A stretch of DNA of 64,000 bases. Origin: Bombus terrestris (Eukaryota; Arthropoda; Insecta; Hymenoptera; Apidae). Position 1 is the stretch's first letter. Each line of letters begins with the position of its first letter. A model generated the notes under the pieces. That model was not told the DNA's origin. It did no database searches and saw nothing but the letters and a program-made list of their open reading frames with translations. The position numbers and the translations under genes were made by a program. The DNA lies in the NCBI RefSeq assembly GCF_910591885.1, contig NW_025963552.1, forward strand, positions 4,402,001-4,466,000. Direction: 5' to 3'. Below, in pieces: positions 46,956 to 56,044 of this stretch.

Positions 46956-47607
46956 TATAAATTAAATTTTAAATTTATACTTTATTCATTAATTACTAAT
47001 TCAATCATTATATTTAATTTAAATAAATTAAAAATTATTTTTTTTTTAAAAATATATATTCTAATTATAATATTATTTAATTTTTAAATTTTTAATATAA
47101 TCTAAATTACTAAATTATTAAATACTTATTAATAAAAATTATTTTTAAATTAACACAATTAATATTAAATAATAAAATTATATATTATAAATTTATAGGT
47201 TATCCCATAAATTTTTTATATAAAAATATAAAAAAATTTCAAATATAATTTTTTAAATTTTTTATATATAAATTAAATTTATTTCAAAAAAAACTAGATA
47301 TAAAAAAATTCGATTAACATTTAATTTCTAAATAAATATTATAACTTTTTATTCCACAAAAGCATAATTAATTATTTAGCTCTTCTTCTTTCGAGATTAT
47401 TAAATTTTTAAATTATATTAATTAACCCTGATACAAAAGGTACAAAAATTATTTTACTTATTTAATTCTTAAAAAATTCATTTACATTACTTTATCTATT
47501 AATATAAATATTATTTCATAATATATTACTTAAATAAAAAAATCTTATATAATTTTAAATACTAATAATATTAATTAAATCTAAAACATTAAATTTATTT
47601 AATTAAA
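46235..47607 (-). rRNA. rrnL: rrnL, 16S large-subunit rRNA (NUMT)
   Basis: About 1.37 kb between trnL1 and trnV. It is recognised by conserved large-rRNA blocks read as the complement: TTTCGTACAAATAA near 46,290, AACATCGAGGTCGCAATC near 46,428, GCTGTTATCCCTAAGGTAAT near 46,480, and the ACCTTTGTACAGTC region near 46,784. It contains an internal (TA)n run at about 46,917-46,950 that is unexpected in a functional rRNA. The ends are set by the neighbouring tRNAs. Confidence 0.92.
46915..46950. repeat. (TA)n run inside rrnL
   Basis: About 17 TA repeats after CCGAATTCCTTATA in the middle of the 16S gene. It could be a variable loop expanded in the species or growth after transfer to the nucleus. 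Confidence 0.8.
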
Positions 47608-47674
47608 TAAAATTTTAATTTTTAAATTAAACTTTCCATTGTAAATGAAATATTTTATATTAAACTAAAATTTT
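47608..47674 (-). tRNA. trnV: trnV(TAC) (NUMT)
   Basis: The minus-strand acceptor AAAATTT (47,674-47,668) pairs with AAATTTT (47,615-47,609). The anticodon arm TTTCA-TTTACAA-TGGAA gives TAC. It lies between the two rRNAs. Confidence 0.88.
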
Positions 47675-48465
47675 ATTCTAAAAACATTTTCCAATATTTT
47701 TACTATGTTACGACTTATTCCATAAACGAAACTGACGGGCAATTTGTACACTTTTCAAAACTAACTTCAATTTAATTAATTTTATTAAATTTACTATTAA
47801 ATCCTCTTTCAAATTAATTTTAAAATATAATTATCCAAAAATTTAATTTATTATAATTCATAAATTCTTAAATACACTACATTTTGATTTGAATTATTAT
47901 TTTATGAAATATTATTAATAATAAATCTTATTTTAAAATATACAACAATATATAAATTTTTTATTCAAGTAAATCTTATCGTGGATTATCAAATTAAACT
48001 ACAAATTTCTCTAATAAGAATGAAAAGCCGCCATATAATTTAATTTTAATGATTCTACATTTACTAATAAATTAAATATAATTATTTTATATAGTAGGGT
48101 ATCTAATCCTAGTTTATTTATTTATCTTATTATATTTATAAATATTAAATTTAATATATTTATAAATTAAATTTCACCTAAAATCTAAAAATTTAATTAA
48201 ACTTATTTTATATCATATTAATATTAATTAACAAAATTAATTTGCAAAATTAGTTTAACCGCTATTGCTGGCACTAATTTTAATCTTTACTAATTTCTTT
48301 TTCTAAATTTAACTTTCATTAATTTATTAAATCCAATCACTAAATTAAATAAATCTTTAATATAAAAATATTATATATAGATAAAAAAATATTATTAATT
48401 TTTAAATCATTATAAAATTTCTCTTATATTATTAATTATTATTAATCCCTTTAAAATCAAAATTT
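47675..48465 (-). rRNA. rrnS: rrnS, 12S small-subunit rRNA (NUMT)
   Basis: About 0.79 kb after trnV. Conserved small-rRNA blocks seen as complement are ACTGACGGGCAATTTGTACA near 47,731, AAGCCGCCATATAA near 48,026, AGGGTATCTAATCCTAGTTT near 48,096, and ACCGCTATTGCTGGCAC near 48,258. The far end is approximate because it fades into the control region. Confidence 0.9.
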
Positions 48466-48654
48466 AATATGCAATATACATCAAATATAATAATTAATTT
48501 TATATAAATAATTATTAACAAATTAAATATTTATTATTTATTAAATTAAAAAATTAATTTTTATTAAATAAATTTCAATAAATCTAATTTTTTAAATTCT
48601 ACAAATATAATAAATAATAATAATTTAATTCATTAATATTAATAATTTACTTAT

Positions 48655-48700
<46 letters not shown>

Positions 48701-49277
48701 ATTATTATTATTATTAAAAAATAAATTATTTAATTTAAAAATATAAAATCAATTTTTTTAATAATTTCAATTATTAAATCAATTTAATCTTAAAATTATT
48801 TATAATTTAATAAATTAATAAATTATACTTTTTATTTTATTTTAATATTTATTCAAATTATAATTTTTATAATTTTAAAATTAATAAATAAATTAAAATT
48901 ATTTAAAATATTTATATAAATTAAATAAATTTTTAAATTAAAAATTTTAATTAATTTTATTATATATATATATATATATATAATTAAAATCATAATTATA
49001 TTATTTAAAATAAAATCAAATAAATTTTAAAATTTAACCTCCCAATAAATTATAAAATTTTTTTAAATTCTAAATTTTTTACTGAAATAAATTAAAATAA
49101 AATAAAAAAAAAAATCATACAATAATTTCATTTAAAACATAAATTTTAATTTATTTCTATATAAATTTAATATCTATATAAAAAATTAATCAATACAATA
49201 TAATCAATATTATCAATTTAAAATCAAATAAATTTTAAATTGTTAAAATTTAAATGTTTAAGTTTAAAAGTTTAAAA
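48466..49277. other. Mitochondrial A+T-rich control region, truncated by the NUMT border
   Basis: About 810 bp of nearly pure A+T after rrnS with no gene. It has a (TA)n run at about 48,660-48,695 running into an ATT repeat, a second (TA)n at about 48,959-48,983, and poly-A stretches. In mitochondria this region carries the replication origin. It ends abruptly at AAAGTTTAAA, where the ~2,060-bp repeat begins. Confidence 0.8.
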
Positions 49278-49946
49278 TGTAGACCAGATGTATTTGGACA
49301 AGCAATGTGGAATCAAATACGAATTATACAGTTGCAAACAAACTCAACCCATACATGATAGACTTTCGAAACACGATTACGCATCCGAAATAATTAGTGT
49401 AGACAATACCGTGATATTTTGTAAATTCACAGTCTATAAGAGCGTAGAAAAAACTTTCATACCACTCAAAAACGAAAATCACTAAATACACCTATAAGCT
49501 AGCTATACCGGAGCCATAAGCTAGTTGTAGCTATACCAGAAAAACCAATAGAACTCAATATATTCTGTGAAGAGAAACATCAAATTGTCAAACTGAAGCA
49601 CCCCTCCCTGTTGAAATCTAAAATAACTGTGGATATATTGTATGGAGGCAATCATATGAGAGTCGGTGTTAAACCCAAGAGCATTTCTTACGATATTAAG
49701 ATCAAAATCATAAATGCAAATAATAACGTGGATTTATCCTCGATACTTGACACCTTAGAAAAGACTCCTAAAGTAGTGAGCAACCGAAACGGTTATTTCA
49801 AGTAGAAGGTAGAGCCAATCTATTAATTTTTTCGCACAGAATGACACAAATTAAAACTTGGGGTCTCACTACGTTGCAAATAATAGCATATATATCTGTA
49901 GCGGCACTCGACAACAAATACCGCCACTCGACACTAACTAAGCAAC

Positions 49947-50023
49947 GGACACGGTAGCGAAGTGGTTAGCGCTCTAGGTTTCGAAAGTTCGGGACCCGGA
50001 TTCCATTCCCGGTGCCGTGATCC
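49947..50023 (+). other. tRNA-like (SINE-head-like) segment in the ~2,060-bp repeat
   Basis: GGTAGCGAAGTGGTTAGCGC fits the Pol III A box with a GCG/CGC D stem. About 35 bases on is a degenerate B box (GGATTCCATTCC). The outer sequences GGACACG and CGTGATCC can pair with one bulge, and CCGG/CCGG can form a T stem. The anticodon arm is weak (around TTTCGAA). Further copies lie at 52,008, 54,068, 58,925, 60,980 and 63,038. It is not a standard tRNA; a tRNA-derived SINE remnant is more likely. Confidence 0.5.
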
Positions 50024-50880
50024 TATTTTTCTTCCACGCATCAAAATAGAGGAATAATTAGCAGTACCCCAGCAGCGACATCTGAAGCCGGCAACCACTA
50101 CTATCACGGACAACATATGCCACCTTTACAAATACATTGGACTCATATGCTTGTATCTGCTTAATAAGATAGGATTGTCAAAACTATGTATTAACATATC
50201 TTGCTGCAAAATTAAGAAAAACAACGTTAACGTTAGTACCGCAACACCTTCCGTCCCTATAAACATTTACAAAAAACTGATACCTGAATAATCTGGAAGA
50301 GAAAGAGAATCAAGAGTAAGTTTTGAATTATCAACACCGCCCAAGGGCAAATTCCATCCATCGATTCCGAAAAAACACCAAGATTATGATTAAGGTTATT
50401 ACCACTTTTGGGAATGAAGATGGGAGGAAGAACCCTCTTGCCAACGTATCTCATGGGCGACATTGTTTATGGAAAAAACCAGCTTTTTCGTTAGGCAACT
50501 ATTTCGTTTTTCCCATTAGGTAACTACTTCCTTTCTCCGTTACTTGGAAAAATGTACAATAGACCTTAGGACATTTTATGTACCAGTAACAAACCGCAAA
50601 TACTTGTAGGATTAAAGCATCCTGCCAACTAAAAAGACTCGGTTTATGGTGGGGCCTTAGGTTTATTGAGGGTTCTCTAACGATGCTTGGGCCTTGACGG
50701 TCAGACATTAAAGGACGTCGCGCGGACCTGTTCAGGCGACGTAACACACATATTTAGTTTATTTCCAAATTTTTCCAGCTACTTTGGTCGTATCGCTGCA
50801 CTGCTATAAGTAGAACTACTACTGCGTGTGTAAAAATATTGATAACCTGTGATATTATTTAAGTGAACAATTTGATTGAA

Positions 50881-51015
50881 GCTTTCGGCTCCTCGAGTTG
50901 GTGCGAACATTTCAATGTCCCTATATGCCAAACTATTTGTTTGTGATACACGTGTACGCGTTGCTCGCTCGCTGCGCTCGCTCGAAAAACTATAGCCTAA
51001 CCTAAAACCAATCCA
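50881..51015 (-). repeat. Module shared with the 422-bp satellite (reverse orientation)
   Basis: About 134 bp that match, on the minus strand, positions ~85-218 of the 422-bp monomer, from GGATTGGTTTTAGGTTAGGC through the GAGC tract to GGAGCCG. I judge roughly four positions in five identical by eye. It is repeated in R2 (52,941), R4 (59,859), R5 (61,914) and at the edge of R6. Homology ends sharply on the CCAATCC side. Confidence 0.85.
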
Positions 51016-51338
51016 TTGTCACGTAAAATAAAAAAAGAGGTAGCTCAAACGAAAGGAAAAATAAAATGTAACAAAAGAAACAAGAGAATTTATTTCTTGT
51101 AATCTGAGTTTACACTGACTGCTATTTGATTCTGAACTCCAGCCATGACTTTCTAAGAATGAAGAGCTCTTACAGTTTGACTTTCGGTGGGATCTGTTCC
51201 TTCTTTGTTTGTCATCCCTCAATATCCCCACTACCCTGTAGGCGTACGTGACCGTTGCCACGCTTCTAGATAATGCGATGGAAGGATCGTTGGTATATCG
51301 ATGATTCATTAGGCACTTTGGCGATATACTTATATGAA

Positions 51339-53398
51339 TGTAGACCAGATGTATTTGGACAAGCAATGTGGAATCAAATACGAATTATACAGTTGCAAAC
51401 AAACTCAACCCATACATGATAGACTTTCGAAACACGATTACGCATCCGAAATAATTAGTGTAGACAATACCGTGATATTTTGTAAATTCACAGTCTATAA
51501 GAGCGTAGAAAAAACTTTCATACCACTCAAAAACGAAAATCACTAAATATACCTATAAGCTAGCTATACCGGAGCCATAAGCTAGTTGTAGCTATACCAG
51601 AAAAACCAATAGAACTCAATATATTCTGTGAAGAGAAACATCAAATTGTCAAACTGAAGCACCCCTCTCTGTTGAAATCTAAAATAACTGTGGATATATT
51701 GTATGGAGGCAATCATATGAGAGTCGGTGTTAATCCCAAGAGCATTTCTTACGATATTAAGATCAAAATCATAAATGCAAATAATAACGTGGATTTATCC
51801 TCGATACTTGACACCTTAGAAAAGACTCCTAAAGTAGTGAGCAACCGAAACGGTTATTTCAAGTAGAAGGTAGAGCCAATCTATTAATTTTTTCGCACAG
51901 AATGACACAAATTAAAACTTGAGGTCTCACTACGTTGCAAATAATAGCATATATATCTGTAGCGGCACTCGACAACAAATACCGCCACTCGACACTAACT
52001 AAGCAACGGACACGGTAGCGAAGTGGTTAGCGCTCTAGGTTTCGAAAGTTCGGGACCCGGATTCCATTCCCGGTGCCGTGATCCTATTTTTCTTCCACGC
52101 ATCAAAATAGAGGAATAATTAGCAGTACCCCAGCAGCGACATCTGAAGCCGGCAACCACTACTATCACGGACAACATATGCCACCTTTACAAATACATTG
52201 GACTCATATGCTTGTATCTGCTTAATAAGATAGGATTGTCAAAACTATGTATTAACATATCTTGCTGCAAAATTAAGAAAAACAACGTTAACGTTAGTAC
52301 CGCAACACCTTCCGTCCCTATAAACATTTCCAAAAGCTGATACCTGAATAATCTGGAAGAGAAAGAGAATCAAGAGTAAGTTTTGAATTATCAACACCGC
52401 CCAAGGGCAAATTCCATCCATCGATTCCGAAAAAACACCAAGATTATGATTAAGGTTATTACCACTTTTGGGAATGAAGATGGGAGGAAGAACCCTCTTG
52501 CCAACGTATCTCATGGGCGACATTGTTTATGGAAAAGACCAGCTTTTTCGTTAGGCAACTATTTCGTTTTTCCCATTAGGTAACTACTTCCTTTCTCCGT
52601 TACTTGGAAGAATGTACAATAGACCTTAGGACATTTTATGTACCAGTAACAAACCGCAAATACTTGTAGGATTAAAGCATCCTGCCAACTAAAAAGACTC
52701 GGTTTATGGTGGGGCCTTAGGTTTATTGAGGGTTCTCTAACGATGCTTGGGCCTTGACGGTCAGACATTAAAGGACGTCGCGCGGACCTGTTCAGGCGAC
52801 GTAACACACATATTTAGTTTATTTCCAAATTTTTCCAGCTACTTTGGTCGTATCGCTGCACTGCTATAAGTAGAACTACTACTGCATGTGTAAAAATATT
52901 GATAACCTGTGATATTATTTAAGTGAACAATTTGATTGAAGCTTTCGGCTCCTCGAGTTGGTGCGAACATTTCAATGTCCCTATATGCCAAACTATTTGT
53001 TTGTGATACACGTGTACGCGTTGCTCGCTCGCTGCGCTCGCTCGAAAAACTATAGCCTAACCTAAAACCAATCCATTGTCACGTAAAATAAAAAAAGAGG
53101 TAGCTCAAACGAAAGGAAAAATAAAATGTAACAAAAGAAACAAGAGAATTTATTTCTTGTAATCTGAGTTTACACTGACTGCTATTTGATTCTGAACTCC
53201 AGCCATGACTTTCTAAGAATGAAGAGCTCTTACAGTTTGACTTTCGGTGGGATCTGTTCCTTCTTTGTTTGTCATCCCTCAATATCCCCACTACCCTGTA
53301 GGCGTACGTGACCGTTGCCACGCTTCTAGATCATGCGATGGAAGGATCGTTGGGATATCGATGATTCATTAGGCACTTTGGCGATATACTTATATGAA
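51339..53398 (+). repeat. ~2,060-bp composite tandem repeat, unit R2
   Basis: Complete unit, almost identical to R1. It has the tRNA-like segment at 52,008-52,084 and the shared satellite module at about 52,941-53,075. Small open frames of 70 codons (51,334-51,546) and 64 codons (51,672-51,866) match those of R3. I recognise no protein family in them. Confidence 0.93.
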
Positions 53399-54407
53399 TG
53401 TAGACCAGATGTATTTGGACAAGCAATGTGGAATCAAATACGAATTATACAGTTGCAAACAAACTCAACCCATACATGATAGACTTTCGAAACACGATTA
53501 CGCATCCGAAATAATTAGTGTAGACAATACCGTGATATTTTGTAAATTCACAGTCTATAAGAGCGTAGAAAAAACTTTCATACCACTCAAAAACGAAAAT
53601 CACTAAATATACCTATAAGCTAGCTATACCGGAGCCATAAGCTAGTTGTAGCTATACCAGAAAAACCAATAGAACTCAATATATTCTGTGAAGAGAAACA
53701 TCAAATTGTCAAACTGAAGCACCCCTCTCTGTTGAAATCTAAAATAACTGTGGATATATTGTATGGAGGCAATCATATGAGAGTCGGTGTTAATCCCAAG
53801 AGCATTTCTTACGATATTAAGATCAAAATCATAAATGCAAATAATAACGTGGATTTATCCTCGATACTTGACACCTTAGAAAAGACTCCTAAAGTAGTGA
53901 GCAACCGAAACGGTTATTTCAAGTAGAAGGTAGAGCCAATCTATTAATTTTTTCGCACAGAATGACACAAATTAAAACTTGGGGTCTCACTACGTTGCAA
54001 ATAATAGCATATATATCTGTAGCGGCACTCGACAACAAATACCGCCACTCGACACTAACTAAGCAACGGACACGGTAGCGAAGTGATTAGCGCTCCAGGT
54101 TTCGAAAGTTCGGGACCCGGATTCCATTCCCGGTGCCGTGATCCTATTTTTCTTCCACGCATCAAAATAGAGGAATAATTAGCAGTACCCCAGCAGCGAC
54201 ATCTGAAGCCGGCAACCACTACTATCACGGACAACATATGCGACCTTTACAAATACATTGGACTCATATGCTTGTATCTGCTTAATAAGATAGGATTGTC
54301 AAAACTATGTATTAACATATCTTGCTGCAAAATTAAGAAAAACAACGTTAACGTTAGTACCGCAACACCTTCCGTCCCTATAAACATTTACACAAAAATG
54401 TTACCTG
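53399..54407 (+). repeat. ~2,060-bp repeat, unit R3, cut at unit position about 1,008 by the gypsy element
   Basis: First half of a unit, nearly identical to R1 and R2. It has the tRNA-like segment at 54,068-54,144 and stops at GTTACCTG, where the gypsy LTR starts. The second half of this unit, with its satellite-related module, is missing. Confidence 0.92.
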
Positions 54408-55141
54408 TGTAGCGGCACTCGACAGCAAACTTCCCAACGGTTTCGGTCCCGTGCCTCGCTACACAAGGACTCTACCTTGCGAACAGATGATTGCCAGATG
54501 TCGATACACTCTCTCCGAATATTTACAGCTAGCCTAAGGACCCGCTATAAATCTTAGGATCCATGCAGCTAAGATACTCTAAAGGAACAAATAGTCTTTG
54601 TCTCAATAGTCCCTACACATACCACCCACTACGGAAATCTGCTTTTCCTCACGTACGACGCTCCTCGCTAGCAACTTTCTCTCAAGTGCAGTTGTCATCT
54701 CTTTCCAACCACCAACTCACGATTTAGCCAATTAGCAGCGACGTCCGTTTCCCTCACTCTCTGAACTAACGCTTTTCTTAACGAATCCGATGATTCCGTA
54801 TCCTTAGACACACCCAAGTACAGTTTTCCTAAGGAGCATCATCGCGACACAAATCCATTCTGTTCTGTTCCATCGCGAGTCGCGAGGCAAGTTGGAAGAC
54901 GCCAATCTGAATTGTCCGCCCGCAGTCGTACGTAATTGCGAATCGGAATCCCTCGACATCTGCGCAATCATCTCGACTCGAACCACCGCGTAAGTATCGC
55001 GCCGAGCTTGATCTTGTAATCTCGAACCGATATCTGTACCGTGCTCTCGGCGCGCTAGTGTATACCACAGACATAAGCAAATAAATTGTTATTGTTAACG
55101 ACACGAGTGATTCTTCTAGACCTATCACGCCCATCACCTCA
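54408..55141 (+). repeat. Gypsy 5' LTR (about 734 bp)
   Basis: Starts TGTAGCGGCACTCGAC and ends at CACCTCA just before the primer site. The 3' boundary is inferred from the primer site because no second LTR exists in the window. The first ~20 bases also occur inside every ~2,060-bp unit (e.g. 49,897, 51,958). Confidence 0.75.
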
Positions 55142-55144
55142 AAC

Positions 55145-55161
55145 TGGTGACCCCGACGTGA
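55145..55161 (+). other. Gypsy primer binding site, tRNA-Trp
   Basis: TGGTGACCCCGACGTGA is the exact complement of the 3' end (with CCA) of insect cytosolic tRNA-Trp as I recall it. It sits 3 bases after the LTR end. Confidence 0.88.
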
Positions 55162-55214
55162 TTTTTTTTAGTGTAAGAGGTGACAGTGATAGACTAGTCG
55201 CGGTGTGAACAGTA

Positions 55215-56044
55215 GTGTCCGCAAATCACACTATGGAAAAGGAGAGCAAACCAACTCCAGCCGGCGCTTCGTTGCGCGCGCCGCCATTTATGCCTACGAA
55301 GGCCGGGCTCTGGTTTTCGATCCTAGAGATGTATTTCGGCGTAGCCGACATTAGCCACGAGGGCGAAAAAGCCGTAGCCCTCATGGGGTTCCTCGACCCA
55401 CAATACCTCGCAAAGATAGAGGATGCCGTGACCAACCTCCCCCCACCGGCCAGTACGAGAAACTGAAAAGTGAGCTAATCCGTGTCCTGACAGAATCGGA
55501 CAGCGCCAAGGTCAAAAGGTTAGTCGAACGCGAAGAGATGGGCGACAGAAAGCCCTCACAGTTTTACAATGACCTAAAGAAACTAGCCAGTCCGCTCGTG
55601 TCCGACGAGTTCATCCTAAACCTGTGGAGGAACCGCCTCCCAGACCGTATCAGGGAAGTCCTGGCTGCAGTTGACGATACGAGCATAGAAAAGATGACCA
55701 GGACCGCGGATAGAATCGACGAGGCGTACGACCGCCACGGCCACCGCGCGCATAGGGTGGGCGCAGTCGCCGAGCCACTGGCATCATACGAAGATAAAAC
55801 CGACGCACTGGCCGCCGCGTTAACCAGCAGGGTGCTAGACGGGATGAAGGCTATGAGAATCGACGGGCATCGTCGACCACGGAGACGCTCGAATTCTCTC
55901 ACCCGACCCCGCCACCGTTCGCGTTCGCGAGATAACCCGCGCCAGGACGGAATGTGCTTCTATCATGCGAGGATTGGCGATCGCGCCAGGAAATGTAACG
56001 CCCCTTGTAAGTGGAAGTCGGGACACGACACCAGCCGTCCGTAA
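55215..56044 (+). pseudogene. Gypsy gag, frameshifted
   Basis: Structural capsid-type protein. The N-terminal part (55,215-55,466) has the PPFMPTKAGLWFSILEMYF segment typical of this lineage. A run of C near 55,440 carries one extra base that ends the frame. Gag continues in another frame, from about 55,440 to the stop at 56,042-56,044, with an FYNDLKKLAS...LWRNRLP region and a CHCC finger (C-F-Y-H ... C-N-A-P-C, about 55,952-56,010). A basic Arg-rich stretch precedes the finger. Confidence 0.85.

Larger units (their letters stand above)
28300..49277 (+). other. Near-complete nuclear mitochondrial insertion (NUMT)
   Basis: Continuous, colinear mitochondrial genome block with 13 recognisable protein genes, both rRNAs and about 19 tRNAs. 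Base composition switches abruptly to extreme A+T at both edges. Reading frames need the invertebrate mitochondrial code. A complete copia element with target duplication sits inside nad4, which argues that this copy is in the nucleus. Excluding that insert the block is about 16.2 kb. trnI, trnQ, trnM and trnA were not found. The edges lie in the control region on the right and just upstream of nad2 on the left, as if a circle was linearised there. The strong resemblance of COX1 to bee COX1 suggests the host lineage (inference from memory of the family). Confidence 0.93.
49278..51338 (+). repeat. ~2,060-bp composite tandem repeat, unit R1
   Basis: First unit after the NUMT, counted from TGTAGACCAGATG. 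Landmarks in order: a 70-codon-type open frame (only partly present here), a palindromic AAGCTAGCTATACC region, a second small frame, a 16-bp match to the gypsy LTR tip (TGTAGCGGCACTCGAC, 49,897), a tRNA-like segment (49,947-50,023), an unassigned stretch, and the module shared in reverse with the 422-bp satellite (about 50,881-51,015). Nearly identical to R2 and R3. Confidence 0.93.

Noticed and set aside
28300..49277. A genuine organelle contig
   Set aside because: A nuclear copia element with target duplications lies in nad4, satellites join both ends, and three genes have frame breaks. A chimeric assembly remains possible at the borders, but it would not explain the insert.
49947..50023. 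A functional cytosolic tRNA gene
   Set aside because: The B box is degenerate in R1-R3, the anticodon stem does not pair well, and the acceptor needs a bulge. A SINE-like remnant fits better.
49934..50116. Minus-strand 60-codon frame repeated in R1-R3
   Set aside because: It overlaps the tRNA-like segment antisense and ends with it. Conservation is explained by the near identity of the units.
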